Assembly (NCBI RefSeq): GCF_028858725.1
Contig: NC_084762.1
Span: 3,357,374 to 3,421,373 of the forward strand
Direction: 5' to 3'
From: Colius striatus
Lineage: Eukaryota > Chordata > Aves > Coliiformes > Coliidae
Length of the DNA: 64,000 bases
The notes under the pieces were generated by a model. The model saw only the letters and a program-made list of their open reading frames with translations, had not been told where the DNA came from and did not search any database. The position numbers were made by a program, and so were the translations under genes. Below are positions 13,608-27,645 of the stretch, piece after piece (positions within the stretch are counted from its first letter, which is position 1; every line of letters begins with the position of its first letter).

Positions 13608-16600
13608 CTAGGTGTATAAGCTACAGAACTGGACTGAATCTGTGTCATTCCAAACAAAGATAGTATTTTAACAGCAGCAGGCAAGAGGGTCCCATAAGTA
13701 GTTACTATCTATTATCAAACACACAAATGGCTTTGTAGGAACAAACTTTACAGGATGTGTCAAGGAATAGTGTACCTTCTTCTCTGCTTTCATGGTGACC
13801 TATGAATTTGACAACAAAACTATCACACAAGGCACGTCAGAAAGTCACAGCAATTACACTTGCTGAAACAGAACTGGAACAAGGACCATTTTTACTAATT
13901 CAGGGTTAGCTAAGCATACTTAGCTATACATCGTAACTCATTAACACACTTCATCAGCTTAGCCAGACACGCAAAAACCCTGAACAACTGTAAGGCTGAC
14001 TACTCACTGAGAGGATCTATGCAATCTGAGGGAAGATAAGGTTAAAGAAAAAGGGATCTGGTCTTATTGTGGTAACAACTAGAGTGGAAAGAATGACGGT
14101 GTTCATCGCAGTGACTACGCATCTCTCAGGTGTCTGAGTTCACAGCAGAACTCCCTGTATAAGGGAAAAAGCCAAACCTGTTGAAGTCCTTCCCTCCAGG
14201 GGATGGTTTTAGGAAAGCAAATCTCTTTTCACTTAGCTAATTTGACTTAGGAACCTAAACTATTCATCTATGAAGATCCATGGCAAAAACACTGTTGGAA
14301 CACATATTTTGCCAGGTATTTTAGTGCTTATCAGCACTCTGATGTAGCAGCTAGAAAACATCCCTTCAATGTGAAAGTCCCATTTTAACAGCTGTTTGGT
14401 TGGGATGTTTCATTGTCTATTCCAGAATGACACCACTTTATTTTCAAGGGATAACTATGAAAACATTTTTGAAACAATGCCAGAGAATGGGATGCCAAAA
14501 CCCAGGAGACTGTCGAGGTTAAAATACTATGGTTTAACATATAGAAAGATGTATGAATAGTTCCATTTGATACCCACCTTAAATCCACCTCATTCACCAG
14601 GCTTTAAATCTCTCATTTTAGGAATCAGTTTATTGAGAATACAGTTTGCAACATACATGTGTTTTCAATACTGAAACGTGGCTAACATTAGTGGGTACAA
14701 CTTGGTACCAAATACCACACAGTTGCTCTCCTAAGTCACACACTCCTTGATGTTAGCAAGACATGAACTAATTCCTCACTTGCTGTACATCAAAGAGTCG
14801 TCTTGATTTAGTTCCTACTACCTGAAGTAGGTGTTAACAGGAATGGAATTTCTTCTCCAAAAAGCTAGACTGTATTAATGAAAATGATGAAATACATCTA
14901 GGAAAGCTTAAAATAGAGTTTTATAAGGGTGAGCCTCTGATTAACAGGCATTTCTCAGTGCCTGAGGTCTCACAAAAACAACAAACCCAACCCCAGTTCA
15001 CAGGAGTTTTCAACTTTTCCTACTGAAGCTTAGAGGAATGTTTCCAGTTAGCATTCATTTTCCTTCTCTGAACGTCCAAGGAGGAGAAAGGAACACCTCT
15101 TAAATTACAAACACCTTCCTGAGCCACAACATGGGCTTAGGTCTCTAGAAAAAAAACCCACAAGGTTGTTTTTTGTAGAGCAGGTTGTTCTCCAAAAGCA
15201 ACACGAACCTATAAATCAGTTCATACAGAAACATTATTTTTGTTATTAAACTGTTTTCTTGCTGAACCGAATCAAGCAAGGTACAGGAGGAAAGAGCTCA
15301 ACTCAAAGCAATTATGTGCTGCTAATTCACCCTAAAAGCTGCTTTACCTCTTCAAAGGCTGTGAAAATTCACAAAATTGGAAAGAGTTACATCAAATGAA
15401 TCCTTTCACCTTTTAAACTGAACTACTTTAGAACTACTGCATCATGAGGGATCAGCAGCTACGGGTAGACATAAATACATAACGGCTTTGTGTGTATCCT
15501 AAGTGGAGGAAACAGATCTTAGTTCTTCCATTATTCACAGATAGAAACATCTTGCCATCCAGTCTCACATAAAGTAATTCACATTGCTGTGACTTTGGTG
15601 TCTTGGAAGCTATAAATGGCTAGAAACCATTTTTCCCTTCCTTCTGCTATAGTCTTTGCAATGAGGTTTCCCCAAAAACTCAATGAGAAACTTATTTTAG
15701 TCAAGTTTTGCAGCTAAAGCAAGCAAAAAGTAACTGTTCAGTACTTCCTAGGCACCTTTGTCAATATCCCCAAACATTCTGCGTTTGTTTGTTTTTTTAA
15801 AGGAATTAATCAAGCCTTATGCCAAAACTTCCCTTGTCCCTTTCATGTGTGCTAGATGGCACACCTGCAACTCCACGTGCAAACTCAGCAAGTGACTGTA
15901 TACACACAATGCACACACCACCTGTATGCCAGTACAGGTGTCAAAGCCAGTCACCAGCAAGATGTCAGGAGATAAACCACAAATATAGCCTGATGATTAA
16001 GGAAATGCACATAGTCACTACAGTAACAGACAACTACAGCGTTCAGTAACTACATCCCTTCCCAGAAAACAAGTAACATACACTTAATGCAAAATTAACC
16101 ATACATGCAGACAGAAAACATGCTGCTTGGTAACACAAATGCCACTTTTGCACTTCACAGACCCATTGAAGGTTGGGGTTTTTAATGACACACAGCACAA
16201 GCTGCAGCTGAAGCAAACTTTCTCCTTTTGTTGGGGGAACCCACATCTTGAAGAGATGCAAACTTTCCTGCTGTACCTACCTGAGCACCAGGAAAATCTG
16301 CCTGGCCCAATTTTTAACCATTACAGAAAGGGACACGGATTGCTTAGTGCATTGTCATGTCACACAGCCCAAACCACTTGCTCAGGGCTGAGGATTATCA
16401 AACTCCCCCTCACGCCGCCCTGATTGGACACAGAAAATTCTGTGTGTGGCACACTGCAAGTGACTCCATACCCAGCAGCTTGATTTGGATGTGATGTTCT
16501 CCATGAAGGAATAACTCCTATGCTTACAGCAAAATAAATGTTACAAGAGTTTAAAGCCTTCCTAGCTAAGGCTCTGAAAAGAAAGCATTCCTGTAACTTG

Positions 16601-17458
16601 CATAAACTACACGGATGATGAGCAATTAAGAAAAAGCATACAAATCCCTCTAATCTCCAAAGACTTTCCTACTAATCACTGCTTCATTTCCTTTGTGACC
16701 ATATTTGACCTGACAATGGAACTCATTTTTTTCCTGAATCGTCTTCTAGGATATTTGCACAAGCCTAATGTATGCAACGCTCCTGCATTATTAATAATTG
16801 TGTGGGAAATGCAGGAAAACCTTACCTCACTTGCTAGGGCTGCCTCTGAACTTTTGAGACCTTTCAGACAATGCAAAGTAAGTCCCTGAGCCAAGAGAAC
16901 GCTTGTAGTGGGATCAATTAAGTGACTAAATTGAAAATAAAATTCAATAAAATGCCATTTTTTAACCCAAATGTTAATTTAAACGGGTCTCAAAAATCGG
17001 TTTCCAAGCCTCCTTTTGGTGAAAGCACAGTGACACAGTGCCATCTAGCAACGACTCATGGTACAGCACTTACCACCATCCTCTGACACAGCAGTTACCT
17101 TATAAAGTTCCTTCCTCATTTAAGTAACCTTAAAGAAACCATCAAGTTGAATAGTGAAGTGACCCACGCGTTGCTATAAGCAAACCTGAAGAAGCTCGAC
17201 AAATTGCATCAGCTGCTACAATTCTCCTCCCATTGACTCAAACTCTGGCTTCATAAAAGAGGGAAAGAAGGTGCTTAAAAAACCCCTTTCTTTGAAAGCT
17301 CATCACTTCTGAAAGGAGAGGAAAAAAGGGTACTTTAAGGCCCAAAAGATTGGTATCAAGATGGATTCTTTACCACACCAAGTGCTACAAAATCCCTGCA
17401 GAAATCAAAAAACCTGCACTAAGCACTAAAATAAAGTGTTTCAAGTCCAAATAAAGTG

Positions 17459-17580
17459 TTTCAAGATCCATGTGGACACGTTCCTATGTGACCTGATCTA
17501 GGTGGGACCTGCTTCTGGCAGGGGGGTTGGACTGGATGATCTCTACAGGTCCCTTCCAACCCCTACCACTCTATGATTCT
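17459..17580 (+). mobile_element. CR1 LINE 3'-end fragment
   Basis: This reads through the CR1 end blocks in order: a GACACGTTCCTATGTGACCT block, GGTTGGACTGGATGATCTCT, then a terminal CTATGATTCT. Just before it, a 19-base unit (aaataaagtgtttcaag) is repeated in tandem at about 17431-17466, overlapping the insertion boundary. It is a short, fairly well preserved 5'-truncated copy. Confidence 0.9.
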
Positions 17581-17949
17581 AAATCTCTAGTTTCACAAAC
17601 ACATACTTTGACTCTGCAAAAGTAAGTCTTAGTGCTAAATGAAAGACAAACCATCTCTTGAGCACTCAGTCCTATTCATCCTCTGCCCTCTTCCTTTCAC
17701 CATGCCTTAACGTGTATGCAGAGATACTTCCAAAGATTTGTCCACCTTTGCAGTAAATCAGACCAAGAAACTAATTCACTTTTAGACTAAAATGTAAAAC
17801 CAAAGGTGCCACAGTGGTTTTGAAATCACAGCAGGAAAAAAATAAAGGCAAACCACAAAACTGTAACATCAACCTTTGGTTAAGCAACTCTGAGCTTGCA
17901 CTATGTTTAAAAAGGTAGAACAACACCATTATGAACAACAAACAGCAGC

Positions 17950-18203
17950 ACCCCTAGGACAAGGAGCAATGGGTACAAGCTGGAACAGAAGAGGTTTAAA
18001 GAAATAGAAGGAAGAATTTCTTCCCTGTTGAGGTGAGGGAGGACTGGAAGGGGCTGCCCAGATGGGCTGTGGAGTCTGGAGACATTCCAAATCCACCTGG
18101 ATGAGTTCCTGTGTGACCTACTCTAGGTGGTCCTGCTCTGGCAGGGGGTTGGACTGGATGAGCTTTCAAGATCCCTTCCAACTCTTAAGATTCTGTGATG
18201 CTG
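17950..18203 (+). mobile_element. CR1 LINE 3'-end fragment
   Basis: This contains the CR1 blocks 'ggacaaggagcaatgg', 'ggctgcccagatgggctgtgg', 'ccacctggatgagttcctgtg' and 'ggttggactggatgagc', ending in GATTCTGTGATGCTGTGA. It belongs to a different subfamily from the copy at 17459 and has the same orientation, 370 bases away. Confidence 0.9.
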
Positions 18204-18629
18204 TGAAAAGCAAATACTTAAATCTGTGAAGCTCTATAAATGAGTAGCATTCAGTTCAGGTGCACTACAACTGGATGCAGAGGCTAGGTACTCCATGCAG
18301 GGCAGTACATAAGCTAGCATCAACACTTCAACCTCCCTGTCTTCAACAGTTTTATCCCAAAACCTGCTCCCATAAATGTTTTTCTACATAAGTGTATTAC
18401 AGCCCTTCCCATTTGACTTTAAGAAGATGGCAATTATGACAGAGTTGTTCTCTAATAGACCCTGATGCAGATTTCAGCTGTCCTGGGACCTAAATTCAAA
18501 GGTTTCATAAATTGCACTTTGAAGAAGGCAGCAAAAATCCACCTACTACCTATTTAATATAATGTATATAATTTAGTGCAACTCAGAATTGTGCACACTA
18601 GACAGATTAATGCACCTGAAGACTGATGC

Positions 18630-18985
18630 AAATAAACTGGAAGACAGCCAGAAGAGAGAAACAAGAAAGGTCAGAGATGTAGAAAACATGAGCTGTGAGA
18701 GAAGCTTTCAGGAATTAGGTCTGTTTGGCCTAGACATAAGATATTTATGAGAAGTGGTAACAGCTTTCAGGTATGTAACAGGTTGCTATGAAGAAAATAA
18801 TCAGGTCTTCTCCATCCCCACTAAACAGGAGCAGCTATAGGCTTGAACTGTGTTAAAAGATTTGGGTTATGCAGCTGGAAACACTTTTCAACCAGAAAGG
18901 TTGTTAACCATCCCAAAGCAGGTACAATTCTCCATCATTAAAGGCTTTCAACAACCAGCTAAAACAAATGCTGCTGAAAGGCCCT
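18630..18985 (+). mobile_element. Divergent CR1 LINE fragment
   Basis: Recognisable CR1 phrases occur in the expected order: 'gaattaggtctgtttggcctaga', a block matching the region upstream of 'gataacagctttcaggtatgtaa', and 'ccatcattaaaggctttcaacaacc'. It is heavily diverged with no clear 3' terminus, so the boundaries are approximate. Confidence 0.65.
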
Positions 18986-20425
18986 GCCCAGAGAAAGACA
19001 GTTCCACCAGGCAGGTGCCTTCTGGCCCATGATCTATGCAGACTGCAGCAGTCTAAAGCTCTGCCAGTCATAAACACAAAGTCCCAACCAACCAACCCCC
19101 TGTTACAGGTGGTCAGAGAAAATCATCTGCTCAAAATCCCTCTCCCCATCCTCCTCTGCACCAGTTTACACCCAGAAGCAAACTCTTCTCCCGCTATCTG
19201 GTGCCTGACAGCAGCATCAAATTGGGGTGCTCTTGAACTACCTGAATTTCTCCCCAGTGCAGTGAACAGCACTGAAGCTCACAGGCTCCCTCCAGTTAAA
19301 TGTACTTCTGCCTCAGTACAGTGAGGAGCCACTGCCAGCACCAACAAGCTGCAGCTGTCAAACTGTCAGCCAGCTCCAGAACGAAACGCTGCTTCTCTGC
19401 TGGGGTTGGGTTTGCCAAATTGTGCATAGACCCACAGACAATTCAGAAAACACCTCACTTTCTCAACAAGCCTTTTTATTATTTATTTACAAAAAGAGCC
19501 AAGTGTCCCAGCAAAAGAGTTTGTGGAGAAACTCCTCCTTTCTCCCCTCAGCTCCCTGGGCTTGGGGCTTTTAGGTTTGGCAGTTTAACATTGACATTTT
19601 TCTTCCTTAACAAAAAAAAACCTTGTTAAGGTTTTTCCTATGCTAAAGCTGTGAATATCCATGTGACTGTCTCAGACTTCAGATGTCTCCTTTCTCTCTT
19701 TAGTTCTACTTAGTAGACTTCCAAAGCACATTCAGTTGATACTCTCCTTTCACCACTACCAGTCCTAAGGCTCAAACTTCCAAATGCCCAAATACTGCAA
19801 GCCCAAAAGCTGACATCTTTACACTGACAAAGGATGACTAACCTTTACCAAAGGTAAGTGAATTTTTCCAAGCATGGTAAAGCCAAACAGAAAAATGCCA
19901 ACCCATAAACAAACAACAGCATTTGTAAAGTCAACCATCACTTAAGGGATCAGTTACAAACAAGCACACTGTACTACTTAATGTTTTTACAAATGCTATA
20001 CTTTTACCCTTAAAACCTGGCCATGAAAAGCTGAGGGTCCAGAACACCTAATAAAATCAGCAGCCAAGAGGTCTGTCTTCTATTAAATTGCAAGCCCAAG
20101 AACTCACTTCTCTATACACCAGTGGCTTGGACCAATCAACAATAACTCAGTTTTGGCACAATTGACTCAAAGGCTATTTATAGTGCTCCAAGACAAAGTT
20201 TCTGCTTGGTTTTTTTCTGCAAGCAAATCCCAAAGCCAGGGATTTGACACACAAGACAAACGCTACTGACTTCTGCTTCAACAGATGAAGCCTGTTCCTC
20301 AGCCCAACACTTATCGAAACTCCAAAGGGAAGAGCACACACGCTACAAGGTTCACAGAGGTCCATACAAGCTTCACGATGCACAGACACATCAGATTCTG
20401 GCTAAGCCTGACTGGTGTGAAGACT

Positions 20426-20835
20426 TGTCCCAGTTTCAGCTGGGACAGAGTGAATTTTCTCCCTAGCAGCTGGTACAGGGCTGTCATTTGGATTTTGTAT
20501 GAGAATAATGTTGTCAACACACTGATATTTTAGCTGTTGCTTAATTAGTGCTTAATTTCAATGAAGGACTTCTCAGTTTCCCATGCTCTGATGGCAAGCA
20601 GGGGCACAAGAAGCTGGGAGGGAGCATGACTAGAACTAGCCAAAAAGGGCTATTTGACACCACAGACTATCATGGCCAGTACAGAAACTGGAGAGAGAAG
20701 GAAAGAGGCAGATCACTGCTCAGGCATCAGTCAGCAGGTCATGAACTATCGCACTGGGCATCAGTGGGCTTGTTTCTTTTTTTCCCCCTTGGGTTTTATT
20801 TCTGTGTGTTTTATCATATAGATATAGAATACCTT
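20426..20835 (+). mobile_element. Solo LTR of an avian ERVL-type endogenous retrovirus
   Basis: The segment starts with TGTCCCAGTTTCAGCTGGGA and continues with blocks (gagaataatgttg, cacactgatattttag, cttctcagtttcccatgctctg, aagaagctgggagggagcat) that I recognise from a common avian ERVL-class LTR. No gag, pol or env sequence flanks it, so it is a solo LTR. The 3' part is degraded: the run after 'gggcttgtttctttttttccc' only loosely resembles the usual AT-rich end, and I cannot define a terminal CA or a target-site duplication. It is antisense to CDKAL1 within intron 4. Family assignment is from memory of the consensus and was not searched. Confidence 0.75.
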
Positions 20836-23800
20836 AATTAAAGCTGACTTCATTAAATGCACATGACTGCACTTCAAAGTTGTAGAGTAATCCAGCACCC
20901 CTCAATAAAATCAGTCACAGCTCAACAGCAGCAGAGGTGAAGTGCCCTCCCCAGGCAGGGCAGCCAGCAGCAGGGCCCCAGCCTGGCACTGCCCAGCCAA
21001 TGCTGCCATCACTTGGCTCCTTCCAGTACAGCACTTCACTAAAGGACTCCATACATTAGCATACCCTGATTATCATCGTGATTGCAACGGTAAGACATCT
21101 TGAAAGAAATCAGAAGGTGACATCTGAACTTGCTCATGCCCTCCAGACCCAGGGAGTGACTGTGGAGTGCCAAAAAAGAGGAAAAAAGCACTCATTAAAA
21201 GCCCAGATCATCTAAGACTACAATAGATACACTGCAAGAATGGGATGGGACTCTGGGCCAGGTAAAAAAAATATCTACACGTTTTTGTTGGTTTGCTCAG
21301 TGACAGACCTGTTTCTACACATGGGAGCCACAGAAACACTCACAGGCTTACAAGAACATGATCCAAGTTGACCATGAAGAAGGAAACAGAAGTTACAACT
21401 CAGCCTTGTTAGGTAGTGGGGGGAAAAGAGAAAAACAACAAAGAGAAGCACTTTATTTGCTCCCATCGATGAGGAAAAGCACCAAAACCATTTGTGTCTT
21501 ATCTGTTTAGTGAATTTCTACTGTCCCCAGCCAGGCCCTCTATTCACATGGCAGCCTTGTCTCCTAACACATCCTCAGGCCTGAGGGAAGGGGAACACAG
21601 GTTAATGCTCTGTCTTTGGAGACACAGCACAGTTCAAGAGCAGTTGTGTCATACATTTGAAATTCTTATCAGCACCATGCTGGAAACTAACTTGCTGGGG
21701 CTTGCCTTGCCTCTGTAGAGTGATGTAAAGCAACAGCAGCTCACACACACACAGGGACCCAGCTGTCAAAAAAGCACTTCCAAAACATATTCAGAGCATC
21801 TTAATGCAAAGTTACACAGCAAAGGGCTGACCACAGCAAGTTCAGAGAACTTGGTCCTAACTACCAGCTGCTCAAAACCAAAGAACTCACAGCTAAGCTT
21901 CAGCTCTACTAACAAATGAAACTTGCCAAATTATATCAAGAACCCCTTCCCCACTGTTCCCCAGTCCTGTGGGGTTGACAAGCAAGGCTTTCAGGTGCTC
22001 CTATAAATGCCCTTGGACAATATATGATCTTGCTTCTACCTCTGAGAGTAGAAACCTTCTGTGAATTCCTTCTTGTAGCACAAAGAGCCATGAGATGTGT
22101 GAAGCTAATGTCTCAGTAGAGCACTCTACAAAGCCCCACATCACCTATGTTGAACTCACTTCATTACTGCTATTTATGCTTCATTTAGTGATTGCTTAAC
22201 CATCTACTATAGGGACACATTCCAGATAGCAGGATGCATGTTACAAGAAGTTGAAATTTACCTTTCATGGTTCAATCCTTTCCAAATTAACTCTTCTGGA
22301 TTCCATTAAGTTCAGCATTGCCAGAGCTAAACCCTATTGCACAAACACCAGAGCCTGCAGCCAACTGCTCTGCCACTAGATGAACCCTACACACAAACAC
22401 ATGCTGAAATTTACCCACAGAGGCTTTCTACAAGTGCCTCTGAACACACTGTGCCATGCAGCATTTATTGAGGCTCCCAGCCCTGCTCCCAACTTTGTTC
22501 TCAGCTCTGATTGTCAAATAAAAACACTAAGAGAAAGAAACACCAGTTCTTAGACAGTAAAAGAGGTGGTTTTAAGCGGGATGAATAGAACACACTTGTC
22601 AGGTCAAGCTCTAATGGCAGCGATGCAGGAAGGCCATTACGAGGGGAAAGCACCCTAGTTCTTTCTAGTTCCCCCATAAACAGGGGAAACATCACCCAGT
22701 CTGACAATTAGAGAAATCTTACCCTGTAATGGAAACATTCTCAAAGCTGGATACTCAACAGAAGGTTGCCTAATGAGGGTAAGATGGTGAAGCAGGAAAA
22801 ACCTCACCACAAAGAGGTCGTGTAACTTGCAGTGTGCTGCAAGTCAGAGGTGGAAGGCAACAGATCTCCAGCCCCACACAGGCTAGAGAGTTTTACAGGA
22901 GCAGGAACACAGTTACAGAACCCACAATTCCACAGCAGCTCAGAGACCTGAGGAACATACACTACTGCAGATGAGCACGACGTGATGCTGTATTAAGTCT
23001 ACACAGCGAGAAGCACCTCAGTAACACCCAGTCTCACCATCCCACTCATTGCCTTATAGGACTTCAGGCTGCACTGGGAATACCTCTGTTACTCCCAAAC
23101 TGTGAAATCTTGATCATCTACATTTGTGCAATCCCATCTGTTCCATTCCATGAATACCACCTTCCCCTTGCCACCCCTTCTATGCCCCATTTCACCCTCT
23201 CTCCTCTCAAAACAAAAGTTTCTGACCCTAAGCAGGCAACAAGAGCTCTCATCTCCTTGAAGGCAGTTCTTCATTTCTCCAACTGGAACAATTACTTCAG
23301 CAGCAGTGAAAGAACAAGACTAAATCTAGCAAAATATCCTCAGTGTGCCCCTACTATCTGTGCACATCACAGCAGTTTCTTCAGGCCTGAGCACCAAGAA
23401 TCATAACACAGAACAAACTTGAGATAAGCAGTAACTCAGATCTGCTCCAAGCAATACACCATATCACTGGAACTGCTAAGACAATAATCTCACTTCAACA
23501 GGCAGAGAAGTTATTTTACTGCTTCTCTCAGCACCAACTACTAAAACCAGTTTGAATCCAAAACTGGAACCTGCTGCAGAAGAAGCTTTGCAGGTGTGTA
23601 AGCTTATCAAGCAATGCAGAAATCACACAGGGCTGATTCTACACACTCTAGACAATAAGGGAATTCATCAGGGTTATGGAACATCACAGGATTTACACCT
23701 TGGTTCCCTTTCCTCCATTGCTCAGCTGCTTCACAGAGAATGACAGTTCCACAACTGCAGAGTTGTCAAAGATAACAGAAAACGTCTCTCAGCACCAGGA

Positions 23801-26800
23801 GAGCAGTTTGGGTTACTTTGTATATTTAAATCTCATGGTAGTCACTCCCATTTTATATGACACTTGGGAAGCAAGAGGGAAGCACTATGAGCAGGGAGAG
23901 AGAGGGAAATGGAAAGACCAGCTGCTGACTCTGAGCAACAGAGAGCACAGAGCAGAAACCAGCAGAAACCCGAGTCAAAATACTTCAACCCCTACACAGG
24001 CTGCAGAGAGCTTCATTTCAGATCACAAATTTATAGGACACAGGAACCTAAGAGATCTGTACTTTAGGACAACAAAATAAATCAAACCCTAACATCTGAG
24101 TGGGCAGTAGAAAAGTGGTTTTCAACCAACACTTAACAGCACCACATTCTGAGTTGTGATTCACAAATCATGAGCAGTCTTAGTCACTGCCTTCGTTTTC
24201 CACTTAGGTGATTAAAATGGATGTCCCAGCTTGCCTTGCTTGTGCCTGTATGGGAATGGCATGGTTTATGCAGCACAATGAGCACCAGGCAACCCCTTCC
24301 AAAACCCTTATCTGCAGTAGTTGGTAGCACTTCATTTGCTTTTTCAACAGCTGTTTCCTTTTACATGTCTTCTTTTCAATGTGAGGTCTTAAGTAGGTCA
24401 GAACATTTCTTCTTCCTTGTCTTTTTCCTTCTTTCTTCTACTCAAATTTGCTGTTTGACCAGATAGTCAGACTTAAGGATACCTCCAGTTATAAGTTATA
24501 GACACCAATACACCCAACTGACAAGTGTTTAGAAGATGATCACATAAAGTATTGGAAGAGGCAATAAAAAACAGAGAATTTCTTTAAAAGCATTTCAAAG
24601 TATCACTTCAGATTTGCTTCAGAGAAACCGCTACATTCTCTGCACAGTGAATTTCAGAGTTGTATCTCTGACAACATGGGCTAGAAACCTCAAGCTTGAG
24701 CACAAATTGGCAAGTCTCACCAATGTAAGTCCTGCCAACAAGTTCCATCATCACAAAGTGAGGCCTTGAGTATCCATGAAAAATGCAGCAACTTTCCATC
24801 CAAACAAACCTGCAGAATAATTGCACAGGACAGTACAAAGGATGCCTAAACAAAGACAGCACAACCTAAGCTAAAGGGCTGTAATATAACCTTGCTCCTA
24901 TGTACTTAATCAAAGCCACTGAATTAGCATCAAAACTCCCTCCCTTTTTGCTTCTGCAATCCCAAGCTGCAAGAAGAAAAAGCTCCATAACAGCATTTGT
25001 TTCTAAAGAAAAGAGTGCAGAGCAGATAAGCTGTTACTGGTTTGGCTTCCTTGGATGTTTAATGAGTTTTTGCTTCCCTTTCATAAAGGGAAAAGTTACT
25101 GTTCTTTCTTCTGGTATTTTTAAGTCATTAGTAATGTCTTTCCCCTCCCAACATGTTTTACAAAGACTGAGGAGGGAAAGCTTTGGACCTGAACAGCCAA
25201 AAGCAGTTATCACAAATGAACAAGCCTATCCCACTGGTGGACCCATCCAAACTCATTGAAGAAGGCTGGGCCAAACCCCGTTCATTCCACAGAACCAGAA
25301 ACCTAAGGGAGCCAACAAATACTAACAGGACTACCCACTCCAGCAATCAATTCCTTCTGCATCTGAATCCACATTTTCCCTTCCATTTTTCAGAAAGTAC
25401 CGAACTCCCTTCCCAAGCAAACACCTGGCTCACAGTATCCAAGGACTCCAAGCTCACCTCCTTCCTCTCTTTCCCACCAGGAATTAGTTGTCTGTGCCTT
25501 GAGTGTCTTCCTCCAGGGTGTATCTTGAAGGCAGCACTCTAGTAAAGCCTGCAGGCATACCTAAACTATACAGCCATGCTGCCAAGAAACCAAAGCCACT
25601 TTTAGAACCAGGTAAAGCCATCACCTAAACCCTGGGTTTAGAACACAACCCTAATCAAAACACTTTAAGTAATAGCTGCCCAAGATGCTGTGACAACAGA
25701 TGATCTTTCACCTTGGTGAATATTTCTCTTCTCCTTTGTAAGAGTTTTACATTGCACTAACAAATTCCAGCATGAAGCATTGGTTCACAAAACCAGTCAC
25801 TGGTGGTTTTTTTGCAGAGTGTAACCAATAGTAACTTTCATCTCAAGACATGTTTGGAATTTGGATCACGTCAAGCAACACTATTACTGAGCAAGTACTT
25901 CACTGTATAGGACAAAAAGAGATTAAATGCCTTCTTGAAATTCTACCTGAACTCCCCAGATGACTTCCTATAAAAAAACCCCCATGAGATGCTTTTGTAA
26001 GGGACTGATGGGAGACACCTGAGAAACGTTAGAGAACTTTCTGTATTGGCATTTCCTCCAGAGAAAGACGGACAGCAGCATGAGGAATAAGTTATGCTCC
26101 AGGTGCTAAAGTTCTTAAGTGCCACTTTGTGAAGAGCAAGGCTGTCTTTTGTGTCACTGCACACCTCTGACAAGTGATTGACTCTGTTCTCCCCTAGTCT
26201 CTATTCACCATGTGCTCCCAAACCATCTTGCTGGCCCTCCACTGGATCCACTCCACTTTATCAACCTCTCTTTCACTGGGGAGCTCAAATCCAGGCCAGA
26301 TCGCTGGACACAGCCCATTCTGCCACAAGAGTACATTGCTGACTTGTGTTCAATTCCTATCTACTTCAACCCTGAAATCTCTTTCTGAAAAGCTGCTTCC
26401 TATAGTCAGTCTGCACACCCTCACCTTTACCACTAGCTGGGCTTATGCCAACCCCAGAATTCTGAATCTGTCTTTGCTAAATCTCATATGGTTTGTGTCA
26501 GCCCTTTTTCTAGTGCACGAAGGACCCTTTGAACCACAGCACTGGTTTCCAGCCTACCAACCACTTCCCTCGGTTTGACACAGCCTACAAACTCACTAAA
26601 GGTGCATTACATCCTGTCTTCCAAGTCCATTCAGGACATCAACAGATCAGACAGTGTGAAAACCTCAAGAGATGTTATCAGCAAGGGAGCACTTTCACAC
26701 AACGTGAGGCCAGAAGCATCACTACACTGAGCAGAAAGGCAGCTGCCCCCTTCATCACCTCATCTTCTCACATACAGCTACCACACTTGCAGCCCTTGGG

Positions 26801-27594
26801 CTCAGTGCCAGCTTCCTTAACAGCCTGGAATCATTTTGGTTGAAAAAGACTTTTCAGATCAACGGGAAAGAGAACATTCAACAGATGGATTCATAAAAAC
26901 TTACTTTAGACAGAGTTTGTAGCAAATGTTTTTGTTCTGTTGAGCAAAAAATAAGTTTCCAGAGATCATTAAATGTATCAGCTTAAAAAGAAGTGACCAG
27001 ATTTCACACAGAGGGAAACCACATTGGGTATTTCTGCCTCTCTCAGCAATAGCTGATATGTTTCTTTAATATACGCATATACAGGCACAAAAATAAACTG
27101 AGACGTCACTTCAACAACCACCAGAAACTAGCAGTCAGTCTCATATACCACCACTAAAAGTTCTTAACATCTCATTTCCTGAAGAGGCATCCAAAAATGC
27201 AGGTAGCTCCTTCCTTCACTACACTCCATCTTCCCTACCTTTCTCCCAATAAAATTGCAAAAGCACAGGACAGCCATCCAAGTCTTGACAAGCCAGAAGC
27301 AGCTTCTGGAACACCATGCACTCAGGAAACTATGGTAAAGAGAGGTTCAATTTAACAAAGCCATAACAAGGCAAAACTGAGAACTCATTTGCAGTCTTAC
27401 ACAAACAGCTGTCACAAATAAGGCTTTTTTGGCCTCCACTTCTCTGTGACAACAGCATCCCCACTGCAGAGCTGCACTACTAGAGTCACCTGAGTTCCCA
27501 GAAACTGTTTGGCACATTAAGTAGAAACTAGATACTGTTCAAGACAGAAAGAACAAGTGCAAGAAGAACAATGAGATGTAACTGCTTAACAGTA

Positions 27595-27645
27595 TCATAG
27601 AATCATAGAATAGGAGGGGTTGGAAGGGACCTTGAGACATCATGA
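27595..27645 (-). mobile_element. CR1 LINE 3'-terminal stub
   Basis: On the plus strand it reads TCATAGAATCATAGAATAGG and then GGTTGGAAGGGACCTT, the reverse complement of the CR1 3' end with two copies of the terminal octamer-like repeat. Only about 50 bases are present. Confidence 0.85.
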
